Shown piece by piece: positions 1-7,280 of a stretch of DNA of 56,897 nt. Both the position numbers and the translations under genes were made by a program. The DNA is taken from contig JAFTSN010000017.1 of NCBI GenBank assembly GCA_017467275.1, forward strand, positions 1-56,897. The letters run 5' to 3'. Below the pieces are notes generated by a model. That model saw only the letters and a program-made list of their open reading frames with translations, was not told the DNA's origin and made no database searches. Positions within the stretch are counted from its first letter, which is position 1. Each line of letters begins with the position of its first letter. Origin of the DNA: Clostridia bacterium (lineage in GTDB: Bacteria > Bacillota > Clostridia > Christensenellales > Borkfalkiaceae).

Positions 1-1
1 A

Positions 2-85
2 AAGATGACGGAAAATGAAAAATTGGAACATTTGAAACGCGAATACGCGGAAGTCCTTGAAATCATTGACAATTTTCTAAAATGA
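2..85 (+). CDS. C-terminal end of an incomplete gene, possibly an integrase
   Basis: An open frame enters from the left edge and stops with TGA at 83-85. The 27 visible residues are charged and helix-forming and end in DNFLK. An internal ATG at 5-7 exists, but no ribosome binding site can be seen before it. Nothing in so short a piece identifies a family. It lies just left of three TACCCAT heptamers and the 3' end of a tRNA-Ser gene, which is the usual position of a tyrosine recombinase of an integrated element, so an integrase C-terminus is a reasonable guess by context only. Confidence 0.45.
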   Translation, partial: KMTENEKLEHLKREYAEVLEIIDNFLK

Positions 86-87
86 TT

Positions 88-115
88 TACCCATTTTCTA
101 CCCATATTTACCCAT
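88..115. repeat. Three phased TACCCAT heptamers
   Basis: The heptamer TACCCAT occurs at 88-94, 99-105 and 109-115, that is every 10-11 bases, close to one helical turn. It directly follows the stop codon of the partial left-edge gene and precedes the tRNA-Ser 3' end. Phased short repeats next to an integrase gene are typical of arm-type binding sites for tyrosine recombinases. That role is inference here. Confidence 0.5.
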
Positions 116-178
116 AAAATCATTAAAAAATAGAATAAAAATGAAAAAATGCAGTTGTAGAAATGAAAAAAGCAAACA

Positions 179-216
179 AAAAAACTGTCAGTTTGTTCAA
201 AAACCAACAGTTTTTT
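179..216 (-). terminator. Intrinsic terminator of tRNA-Ser
   Basis: Inverted arms at 179-188 and 207-216 (AAAAACTGT / ACAGTTTTT) can form a stem with an 18-base loop. On the minus strand the second arm runs into a T-rich tract. It sits just past the CCA end of the tRNA gene. Confidence 0.6.
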
Positions 217-221
217 GGGTT

Positions 222-311
222 TGGCGCAGAGAAAGGGATTTGAACCCTTGTATACATTCCTGCATAACACGATTTCGAATCGTGCGCGTTCAGCCGCTCC
301 GCCATCTCTGC
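222..311 (-). tRNA. tRNA-Ser (anticodon CGA)
   Basis: Read on the minus strand, the 7-bp acceptor stem GCAGAGA (305-311) pairs with TCTCTGC (226-232), followed by discriminator G and an encoded CCA (222-224). The anticodon stem CACGA/TCGTG encloses loop TTCGAAA, giving anticodon CGA, which reads UCG serine codons. The T arm contains GGTTCAAATCC, and a long variable arm follows the anticodon stem, as expected for a serine tRNA. Length is 90 nt. A terminator follows on the minus strand. Confidence 0.96.
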
Positions 312-379
312 GTAACATTTGTATTATATACTATTCAAATGGAAAAAGCAACTGTTTTTGCCCCTATTTATTTAAAAAA

Positions 380-409
380 ACGGAGCAATTTCTTTTGAAA
401 CTGCTCCGT
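380..409 (-). terminator. Terminator of the fumarate reductase operon
   Basis: Arms ACGGAGCA and TGCTCCGT (380-387/402-409) with an inner TTTC/GAAA extension form a long stem. On the minus strand this is followed by seven T residues. It lies 10 bases beyond the stop codon of the AspT-type transporter gene. Confidence 0.85.
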
Positions 410-418
410 CCTTTTCTT

Positions 419-1669
419 TTATGCGCCTATGAGAATCATTAAATTCGAGGCAATCACGATCAGCACCAAAGCGACGGGATAAGTTGCCGCATAAGCCGAA
501 GCAACGTCGTCGGTTCCCGCCACGGAAATAAGCGAGCCGAGCGCGGGAGTACTCGTCATACCGCCTGTGATCGAGCCCAGATTATTGAAGATCGAAAGCT
601 TGAACACATACTTTGCAAGCACGAATCCGACAATCATAGGAACGGTCGTAAAGATCACGCCGTAAAGGAAATAGAGCGGCTTAAAATTGTCGATAAAGCT
701 GATACCACCGGGAAGTCCCGCGCCGATCAGGAACATGACAAGCCCGAATTCTCGGAAGAAGTTAAGCGTGGATTTCGGGACGGTTAGATCGATTTTGCCC
801 ACGTGCCCGAAATGCCCGATTATAAGCCCTGCAATCAGTGTGCCTCCGCTCGTTCCAAGACTGAAAATCCCGATTTTGATCGAACCCAAAAGTATGCCGA
901 GCATGACTGTGAGCGCAAACGGAAAGAACCCAAATTCCCCGATCTGAAAACGTTTTTTCTCGCTTTCATTGACCGCAACAGCGCTTGCTGCAACAAAGCT
1001 TTCCCGCTCTTTAGCAATATCCACCTTCAAAAGCTTGGGTATAATTTGCACGAACAGCACAACGCCGAGCACGCCGTAGAGATAGCCGATCGCATAGCCC
1101 GCCGTGACCTTTTCAAGCGCAACGCCCGTCGCGGCGTCCTGCGCAGCGGAAAGCCCGGGCGTGGAAGTGAGCGCGCCCGTTAAGAGCCCCGTGCACATAG
1201 CAATATCCGTGCCCGTGATAACACAAACGAGAATTGCGAGCAAAACGCCCGTCAAAATGACAATCGCCCCCATTGCGAGATAGGAAAGCATGCTCTTATT
1301 AAACGAACGGAAAAATTTCGGTCCTGCAATCAAGCCCACCGCCGTCACGAACATACCTGTGCCGAGCTTGGAAACAAAGCTAAAAACCGACTGCACCGAC
1401 TTATTCCAGAGGGTGACTGTCTTTCCACCGATCGTAAACTCCCAAACGCATTGTTTAACCGTCTCGCCGTTTGCATTGACCGATTCCACCATCTCGCCGC
1501 ATTGAGAGAAAATGATGCCGACGGCAAGCGCAATCAACAGCACGCCCGCCGTGCCCAAAGAAATTCCTTTAATTTTAATCGCCCCGACCAGATAGCCGAA
1601 CACGACGATTGCAAAAATGATAAACAGGGGCGAAAATATAGACCCGAGCAAAGTACCCAAATACAGCAT
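419..1669 (-). CDS. AspT/YidE-YbjL family carboxylate transporter
   Basis: This is a 416-residue, very hydrophobic protein with two homologous halves. The N-terminal half carries GAIKIKGISLGTAGVLL and the C-terminal half, near residue 260, carries GSIKIGIFSLGTSGGTL; this repeat marks the AspT/YidE/YbjL duplication family (TC 2.A.81). It lacks the central TrkA_C/RCK_C regulatory domains of YidE-type members, so it is the short form. Known family members exchange aspartate/alanine, and SucE of Corynebacterium exports succinate. It is the last gene of the operon, 20 bases after the fumarate reductase flavoprotein, with an AGGAGG-like site and ATG. A role in exporting succinate or exchanging it for a dicarboxylate is inferred from that context. 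Confidence 0.85.
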   Translation of the reverse strand: MLYLGTLLGSIFSPLFIIFAIVVFGYLVGAIKIKGISLGTAGVLLIALAVGIIFSQCGEMVESVNANGETVKQCVWEFTIGGKTVTLWNKSVQSVFSFVSKLGTGMFVTAVGLIAGPKFFRSFNKSMLSYLAMGAIVILTGVLLAILVCVITGTDIAMCTGLLTGALTSTPGLSAAQDAATGVALEKVTAGYAIGYLYGVLGVVLFVQIIPKLLKVDIAKERESFVAASAVAVNESEKKRFQIGEFGFFPFALTVMLGILLGSIKIGIFSLGTSGGTLIAGLIIGHFGHVGKIDLTVPKSTLNFFREFGLVMFLIGAGLPGGISFIDNFKPLYFLYGVIFTTVPMIVGFVLAKYVFKLSIFNNLGSITGGMTSTPALGSLISVAGTDDVASAYAATYPVALVLIVIASNLMILIGA

Positions 1670-1689
1670 AAATCCATTCCTCCGCGAAC

Positions 1690-3294
1690 TTAATTCGCCT
1701 TTCTCTTGTAATCGGGAAGAAGTTTGGGAGACGCTTCGCCCGAAGCCGCGCCCGCGGTTTTGAGCTCTTGTTCAAAATCCTCGACGTGCTGCAACGTCAG
1801 CGCTTTAAGCTGAACGCTCTTGCTTTTTTCGCCCGCCTCTTTTCCTGCATTTCTGCCAAACACAATGATATCCAGCAGAGAATTACCCATCAGACGGTTG
1901 GTGCCGTGAATGCCGCCCACAGCTTCGCCCGCGACGTAAAGATTCTCTACGCAGGTCATGCCGTTTGCGGAAATATCCAGCCCGCCGTTCTGATAATGCA
2001 GCGTGGGATAGACCAAAATAGGCTCCTTACGAATATCAATGCCGTATTTTCCAAACATACGAAGCATTGCGGGAATCCGTTTTTCAATCGTACCCTCGCC
2101 GTTTACCATTTCGATGAGCGGGGTGTCGAGCCATACGCCCTCCCCGTCCGTCGTGGTGATTCCGCCGCCGTTTTGCTTACATTCACGAATGATCGAGGAA
2201 GCCGTCACGTCGCGCGTTTCCAAGGGGTTGACGAACGCAATGCCGTCCTTATTGACAAGCTGTGCGCCAAGCGAACGCACCTTTTCCGTGACGAGCGCGC
2301 CGTAGATCTGCGTGGGTGCCGCTGCGCCCGTCGGATGATACTGCAAGGTCTCGGGGTACAAAAGCTTTGCCCCCGCGCGGTAACCGAGCACAAGCCCGTC
2401 TGCCGTCGCGCCGTAGTGATTGGAGGTCGGGAAGCCCTGATAGTGCAATCTGCCCGCACCGCCCGTTGCAATCACAACCGTCTTTGCCCGCGCAACGAGT
2501 ATTTCTTTCGTCTCCATATTCATGAGCACCGCACCCGCGATCTTGCCGTCCGTATCCTTGATCAGCTCGATCGCAGACGTGAAGTCCACCACCGTGATCC
2601 CGCGGTTCAACACCTCGTCGCGAAGGGTACGCATAATCTCTGAGCCCGAATAATCGCGGCAGGCGTGCATTCTCTTTCTAGACGTTCCGCCGCCGTGCGT
2701 CGTTACCATTGTGCCGTCCGCTTCCTTATCAAACATGACGCCGAGATTATTCAGCCAAAGAATTGCCTCGGGCGCCTCGTTCACAAGCTTATATAAAAGC
2801 TCGGGCTTATTCTTAAAATGCCCGCCGCCAAGTGCGTCGAGATAATGGATCGCAGGGCTGTCGTTGGGTTTATCCGCCGCCTGAATACCGCCCTCCGCCA
2901 TTGCCGTGTTCGCGTCGCCCAAGCGGAGCTTGGTCACGATCATAACGTTCGCGCCGCTATTATCCGCTTCAATCGCCGCCGCCGCACCCGCGCCGCCGCC
3001 GCCGATCACGAGCACGTCCACGTCGTAGTCGGGTGAAGAAAGATCGATGGAAAGATCAAGGACGCGCGAACGACCCTGTAAAAGTGCGGCGAGCTCATGG
3101 AGCACCTTGCCCCCTTTGTTTTTTCCGACCTTGAGCTCCTCGTAAGCCGTCGAAATATAGTCGGGGTGGAAAGAAGCGAGAACCTCCTCTTTCTGGTCCG
3201 CGCTCATACGGGGGATCGCCGCCCCAAAACGGGAAGCGCGGGTCTCCTCCACCTTTTTCATGGATATGAGTTGTTCTTCTGTATACTGATACAT
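1690..3294 (-). CDS. frdA: Fumarate reductase flavoprotein subunit, soluble type
   Basis: This 534-residue protein belongs to the fumarate reductase/succinate dehydrogenase flavoprotein family. A Rossmann FAD motif GGGGAG lies at about residues 98-103, followed by AEGGIQA near 133, the substrate loop YHPTG, TEKVR with the proton-donating Arg, HYQNGG, and GTNRLMGNSLLD with the second substrate Arg. The catalytic residues of fumarate reduction are therefore present. The residue matching the His that binds FAD covalently in E. coli FrdA is Asn129 (ANTAMAEGG), so the flavin should be non-covalent, as in L-aspartate oxidase. About 90 residues precede the FAD domain, an N-terminal extension not found in FrdA. 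The start ATG has AAGGAG upstream, and the gene lies 10 bases after the Fe-S subunit gene. L-aspartate oxidase is an alternative, less likely given the neighbours. Confidence 0.88.
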   Translation of the reverse strand: MYQYTEEQLISMKKVEETRASRFGAAIPRMSADQKEEVLASFHPDYISTAYEELKVGKNKGGKVLHELAALLQGRSRVLDLSIDLSSPDYDVDVLVIGGGGAGAAAAIEADNSGANVMIVTKLRLGDANTAMAEGGIQAADKPNDSPAIHYLDALGGGHFKNKPELLYKLVNEAPEAILWLNNLGVMFDKEADGTMVTTHGGGTSRKRMHACRDYSGSEIMRTLRDEVLNRGITVVDFTSAIELIKDTDGKIAGAVLMNMETKEILVARAKTVVIATGGAGRLHYQGFPTSNHYGATADGLVLGYRAGAKLLYPETLQYHPTGAAAPTQIYGALVTEKVRSLGAQLVNKDGIAFVNPLETRDVTASSIIRECKQNGGGITTTDGEGVWLDTPLIEMVNGEGTIEKRIPAMLRMFGKYGIDIRKEPILVYPTLHYQNGGLDISANGMTCVENLYVAGEAVGGIHGTNRLMGNSLLDIIVFGRNAGKEAGEKSKSVQLKALTLQHVEDFEQELKTAGAASGEASPKLLPDYKRKAN

Positions 3295-3304
3295 ACGCTT
3301 CTCC

Positions 3305-3979
3305 TTACTTCTCGATTTCTCTATGATTATAGAGATTTTTCTGCTCCTCGAGGGGAGTATTCATAATCGCTTCGAGAGCGGCTTTACAGTCGCCCGAATC
3401 AATCTCTGCGACGCGGTTTATGAGGTGCTCGCTCTTCGGGGCGAGATATTTACCCGTGAGCCGACGCGCAAGCTCTGCCACCTGCGGATGGGAAATCCCC
3501 GCAGGGCAACGGGCAGAACACACGCCGCACATTACGCAATCAAAGCTCTCCTCGGCGCATTTTTCGTATTCGCCGCGTTGAGCATAGGCAATATACTGCA
3601 TGACGTTTAAGCCCTGCGTACAGCTCTTTGTGCATGCGTTACAGCCGATACAGGCGTAAATTTCGGGATAAAGCTGCATCATGATTTGCTGGGTGGGCTT
3701 GATCGTTTCGATATCGTACACCTTTTTTACAAGCGGAAAGAAAGGCAAGGTTGCCACGTACATACCCTCCTCCACCTGTTGCTGGCAGGCAAGGCAGGTC
3801 TTGAGCTCCTGCTGCCCGTGAATACGGTAGATCGTCGCACAGGCGCCGCAGAAGCCGTTTCTGCAACCGCAGCCGCGCACGAGCTCGTAGCCCGCATATT
3901 CCATAGCTTTCATGATCGTCAGGCTTTCGGGCACTGCGTATTTTTTTCCGAAGAGATAAATATTTACCGTCTTTTCCAT
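3305..3979 (-). CDS. Fumarate reductase iron-sulfur subunit (TfrB N-half-like)
   Basis: This 224-residue protein has a plant-type [2Fe-2S] domain (Cys39, 44, 47 and 62, in CGCRNGFCGAC...TC) and two C-terminal CxxCxxCxxxC [4Fe-4S] sites at 110-120 and 148-158. FrdB/SdhB of quinone-linked enzymes has one [3Fe-4S] centre facing the quinone; here both sites are complete [4Fe-4S] motifs. This matches the N-terminal half of TfrB from methanogen thiol:fumarate reductase. The ATG at 3979 is preferred because AAGGA precedes it by seven bases; an in-frame TTG at 3997 has no such site. It should carry electrons from the Hdr module to the flavoprotein encoded next. No membrane anchor gene follows. Confidence 0.85.
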   Translation of the reverse strand: MEKTVNIYLFGKKYAVPESLTIMKAMEYAGYELVRGCGCRNGFCGACATIYRIHGQQELKTCLACQQQVEEGMYVATLPFFPLVKKVYDIETIKPTQQIMMQLYPEIYACIGCNACTKSCTQGLNVMQYIAYAQRGEYEKCAEESFDCVMCGVCSARCPAGISHPQVAELARRLTGKYLAPKSEHLINRVAEIDSGDCKAALEAIMNTPLEEQKNLYNHREIEK

Positions 3980-3999
3980 AATTTTATCCTTATTCAATC

Positions 4000-4827
4000 T
4001 TAGTATTCGTCGGGCAATTCATCCAGCTCGTCCATGCGGAACACAGGTCCGTCCTTACAGACGAATTTATCGCCGACGTTACACCTGCCGCACTTACCCA
4101 CGCCGCACTTCATGCGAAGCTCAAGCGTCGTGTAGACACGGGATTTTTCAAAGCCGAGCTCCAAGAGTCCTTGGAGGGTGAATTTGATCATGACGGGCGG
4201 ACCGCACAGCACCGCGGTCATGGATGGATCCACGCCGATTTCCTTAACGTAAGCAGGCACGAAACCGACGTTGCCCTCCCAGCCCTCTTGGGCTCGGTCG
4301 ATCGTCAGATACACCTCGGTGTTTACCTCTTTCATCCACTCGTTTTTGATCTCGTCGATATCCACAAGATCGTCCTTGCTCCTTGCACCGTAGACGATCA
4401 CGATTTTCCCGTAGTTCGCACGGTAGTGTCGAACATAGTTGATTACGCTGCGCAAGGGCGCAAGCCCGATACCTCCCGCGATAAATAATAAGTCCTTGCC
4501 CTTAAACTCCTCCTCGACAGGGAAATTTCTGCCGTAAGGTCCGCGAATGGCGATCTGTTGCCCCACCTCCATGGAGTGCAACACGTCCGTCACACAGCCG
4601 CATTTTTTGATGGAAAACTCCATATATTCACGGTTGGTGGGAGAAGACGTTATGGAAAACATCGCCTCGCCGACGCCCGGCACGGAGAGCATGGCGCATT
4701 GTCCGGGGAGATGCTCAAACGGCTTTTTGCCGTCCGTTCCCACAACACGGAAAGTCTTGACGTCGTGAGTATCCTTGCGGATATCGGTAATCACACCGAT
4801 CTTTGGAATGAGTGCGTCGAAATTCAT
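4000..4827 (-). CDS. flxA: FlxA: FAD/NAD(P)-binding oxidoreductase subunit
   Basis: This 275-residue protein of the ferredoxin reductase/PyrK/AsrB type has an N-terminal FAD-binding barrel (FSITSSP near residue 55), a nucleotide-binding domain with IAGGIGLAPLRS near 115, and a C-terminal Cys cluster KCGVGKCGRCNVG. In Desulfovibrio, FlxA is the NADH-oxidising subunit of the FlxABCD-HdrABC bifurcating complex. The start ATG overlaps the flxB stop (ATGA). Its place next to flxB, flxC, flxD and hdrABC supports that assignment. It is the likely entry point for NADH electrons. On its own it could be mistaken for sulfite reductase subunit B, but no siroheme subunit is present. Confidence 0.85.
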   Translation of the reverse strand: MNFDALIPKIGVITDIRKDTHDVKTFRVVGTDGKKPFEHLPGQCAMLSVPGVGEAMFSITSSPTNREYMEFSIKKCGCVTDVLHSMEVGQQIAIRGPYGRNFPVEEEFKGKDLLFIAGGIGLAPLRSVINYVRHYRANYGKIVIVYGARSKDDLVDIDEIKNEWMKEVNTEVYLTIDRAQEGWEGNVGFVPAYVKEIGVDPSMTAVLCGPPVMIKFTLQGLLELGFEKSRVYTTLELRMKCGVGKCGRCNVGDKFVCKDGPVFRMDELDELPDEY

Positions 4828-5852
4828 GATTTCTCCCCTCCCAGCGTTTTAATGACCTTCACGATATTGAGGTTTTGCGGGCATTTATTCACACACCTGC
4901 CACACCCCACACAGGAATACAGCCCGCCGTTTTGTGCGGGATAATACACGAGCTTGTGCATGAAGCGCTGACGGTATCTCTGCATTTGGGTCGTGCGGCT
5001 GTTGCCGTGTGCCATGAGCGTGAAATCCGAATACATGCAAGAGTCCCAGCAACGGTATCGGATCACACCGCTATTCGTCTTAAAATCGCGAATGTCGAAG
5101 CATTGACAGGTCGGGCAGACGAACGTGCACGCACCGCAGCCGAGGCAAGCCTCGGAAAGCTCCGCCCATCTCGGATCATTGAACAATTCGTTAAGATTTT
5201 CCTCTTTAAAGCGGGATAAATCAAGCGCGGCAAGAGGAAGCCTTTTAAGAATCTCTTTCGTTTGAGACCTTTGCGCCTCCACCGCCTCTTCCCCGCATTT
5301 TTCCAAGAGAGAAGCGAGCTTTTCCGTCAAAGCCTCGCCCTTTTGGTTATTGGCTCTCCAATAGAGATATTCGCCATCCAACCACGTGGTGACGTCCCCC
5401 TCGGGCGCGGTCGGATCAATCCCGAACGCCGTGCAAAAACAGCTTTCTTCAGGACGGGAACACGCCAAAGAAACGACGGTGATCGCATTTCTACGGCTCT
5501 GATAAAAGGTGTCCACGGGCTCGGCAAGAAACACTCTGTCCAAAACCTCGAACGCCTTGACGTCGCACGCCTTAACGCCGAACACGACGAACGGGCGTTT
5601 ATCCTCCGTGCGGATATCGACAACCTCAACCGATTTTCCCTCGGTCTTGAATTTCATCATGTTTTCTGTCTGCGGGAAGAATGCGTTTTTGGGCGATTTC
5701 ACCGTTTTGAGCGTTTCGAGAGAAACCTCCTTGCCCTCGCCCCAAACGGCAAAATTGACTTCGTCTGCCCGTCTAATTGGAATGAACAGCCCCGACGTCT
5801 TAGCAATGGCGGCATATAATGCGTTTAGATCGGTCTTTTTTATCCTATACAT
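4824..5852 (-). CDS. flxB: FlxB: 4Fe-4S protein, AsrA-like
   Basis: This 342-residue iron-sulfur protein of the AsrA/hydrogenase beta type has an N-terminal domain of about 210 residues (VVFGVKACDVKAFEVLD) and two C-terminal CxxCxxCxxxC ferredoxin sites, CLGCGACTFVCP and CVGCGRCVNKCP. In Flx-Hdr complexes FlxB is thought to pass electrons between the FlxA flavin and the Hdr core. Its ATG overlaps the flxC stop by one base (TAATG) and its stop overlaps the flxA start, so translation is likely coupled along this part of the operon. Confidence 0.83.
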   Translation of the reverse strand: MYRIKKTDLNALYAAIAKTSGLFIPIRRADEVNFAVWGEGKEVSLETLKTVKSPKNAFFPQTENMMKFKTEGKSVEVVDIRTEDKRPFVVFGVKACDVKAFEVLDRVFLAEPVDTFYQSRRNAITVVSLACSRPEESCFCTAFGIDPTAPEGDVTTWLDGEYLYWRANNQKGEALTEKLASLLEKCGEEAVEAQRSQTKEILKRLPLAALDLSRFKEENLNELFNDPRWAELSEACLGCGACTFVCPTCQCFDIRDFKTNSGVIRYRCWDSCMYSDFTLMAHGNSRTTQMQRYRQRFMHKLVYYPAQNGGLYSCVGCGRCVNKCPQNLNIVKVIKTLGGEKS

Positions 5853-6826
5853 TATTTCCCCTCCTTAAGAACGTCTTTAGGCTCAAGGTCGCTTTCTCTA
5901 TACTCGGTGAGCGGCGTTTTTCCTTCCGCGCTTTCGCCCGCTTGAAATTCGCCGTAGGTTTCGTCGATATCCTTAATAAATTTCCTATTCAAAAGATGCA
6001 GAGGAATCCCTTGAGGACAAACCCTTGAGCATTCGCCGCAGTCCGTGCAACGACCCGCCACGTGATAGGCGCGGATAATATGGAAAAGCTGTTCCTCGAA
6101 TTTATCGTCGTTTGCCTTTGCCGCAACGCCCGACTGCGGATTATCGAACACGCACTTAATACAAGAGCATGCGGGACAAACGTTTCTGCACGCATTGCAA
6201 CGGATACACTTGGACAGCTGCTCACGCCAGAATTTGAAGCGTTCCTCCGCCGTCATTTGCTCCAGCGCCTCAACCTCCGCAAAGCGGTTTACGTCGCGAA
6301 CGGGGCGTTCGTGAAGCACGATCTCCTCGTCCTTGACCTGATGCGTTTTATTGCAGGTCGCACACTTTGCAAGCACGATTTCCGTCTTGGACAAAACCGC
6401 CTCGCCATAGAGCGTTTGGACCTTGACTTGCTCGCCGTCCACCTCCACGCCCGTAACCGCGGAAAGTCCCTTTGCCTTGATTTTTCCGATATCCAGCTTC
6501 GCCATACATTCCACGGCAATCACGTGAATCTTTTCACGGTTGATTCGGTGCTCCTTGACAAGCTGATTAAAACTATACGTGTCACAGGGCTTCAAAAACA
6601 CTGCCGTTTTGCCCTCTTTTTTGCTCTCGGCAATGAGATATTTGGAGAGATTGGCGCCGCAGAAATAGTCGTAGACGAAATCTTTAAGCTCGTCCACGCT
6701 CTCAAAAGACGCGGGCTCGGGGTCGTGGCAAAACGCTCCCTTTCTCCAACCGATCACGCGCGCAACCTCTCCACTTTCGAGAAGCACTTTTGCGCGTTCC
6801 AGCATTTTACTTTCCACCTCTTTCAT
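5852..6826 (-). CDS. flxC: FlxC: 4Fe-4S ferredoxin-domain subunit
   Basis: This 324-residue protein has an AKCATCNK motif near residue 155 and two ferredoxin-type Cys sites, CIRCNACRNVCP with a trailing CSCIKC, and CTDCGECSRVCP. The N-terminal 150 residues lack Cys clusters and resemble the F420/FrhB-like part of such subunits (FCGANLSKYLI, FLKPCDT). It lies between flxD (one base away) and flxB (one base overlap), in the order known for Flx-Hdr complexes. A GGAGGG site precedes the ATG. It probably forms part of the wire between the NADH site and HdrA. Confidence 0.8.
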   Translation of the reverse strand: MKEVESKMLERAKVLLESGEVARVIGWRKGAFCHDPEPASFESVDELKDFVYDYFCGANLSKYLIAESKKEGKTAVFLKPCDTYSFNQLVKEHRINREKIHVIAVECMAKLDIGKIKAKGLSAVTGVEVDGEQVKVQTLYGEAVLSKTEIVLAKCATCNKTHQVKDEEIVLHERPVRDVNRFAEVEALEQMTAEERFKFWREQLSKCIRCNACRNVCPACSCIKCVFDNPQSGVAAKANDDKFEEQLFHIIRAYHVAGRCTDCGECSRVCPQGIPLHLLNRKFIKDIDETYGEFQAGESAEGKTPLTEYRESDLEPKDVLKEGK

Positions 6827-6827
6827 T

Positions 6828-7280
6828 TTACTCGCCCTCCTTTACTCTCAAATCGGAAAGCTTTTTGTTCTCGCCGAGCGCGGTGACCTTTGCCACGAAA
6901 TCGTTCATCACGGCAGAAAATTTCGCGCCCTCTGCGGCAGAGACCCATTCGAGGCGGGTCCTATCCCGCTCGATACCAAGATAATCGAGGAAGCTAAAGA
7001 GCATAGCCATTCTTCTTCTCGTGTAGTAATTTCCCGTCACGTAATGACAGTCGCCGGGGTGACAGCCACAAATAATCACGCCGTCCGCACCGCGCTGAAA
7101 CGCTTTGAGCACGAACATGGGATTGACTCGACAAGAGCAAGGCACGCGAATGATCTTCACGTTCGCGGGATAACTCAAGCGGCTGGAGCCCGCAAGGTCG
7201 GCGCCCGCATACGAACACCAATTACAGCAAAACGCCACGATATTGGGCACAAATCCCTCTTTCGTTGTTATCTCTTGCAT
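6828..7280 (-). CDS. flxD: FlxD: MvhD-like [2Fe-2S] electron transfer subunit
   Basis: This 150-residue MvhD/FlxD-family protein starts at the ATG at 7280, which has GGAGGTGG upstream and lies inside the last codons of hdrA (13-base overlap). A longer upstream reading frame exists but runs out of phase through hdrA and lacks a ribosome site. Conserved Cys are C18, C19, C22 (FCCNWC), C48, C50 (PCSC) and C71, C73, C78 (CGCHPGDC), the [2Fe-2S] ligands of the family. MvhD-type subunits dock directly on HdrA and feed electrons to the bifurcating flavin. Placement directly after hdrA fits this. Confidence 0.88.
   Translation of the reverse strand: MQEITTKEGFVPNIVAFCCNWCSYAGADLAGSSRLSYPANVKIIRVPCSCRVNPMFVLKAFQRGADGVIICGCHPGDCHYVTGNYYTRRRMAMLFSFLDYLGIERDRTRLEWVSAAEGAKFSAVMNDFVAKVTALGENKKLSDLRVKEGE

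Noticed and set aside
88-115. A short CRISPR-like array
   Set aside because: The repeats are only seven bases and the spacers three to four; this fits protein-binding sites, not CRISPR.
4000-5852. Anaerobic sulfite reductase subunits A and B
   Set aside because: The sequences are similar to AsrA/AsrB, but there is no AsrC siroheme subunit, while flxC, flxD and hdrABC are adjacent, so FlxA/FlxB fits better.
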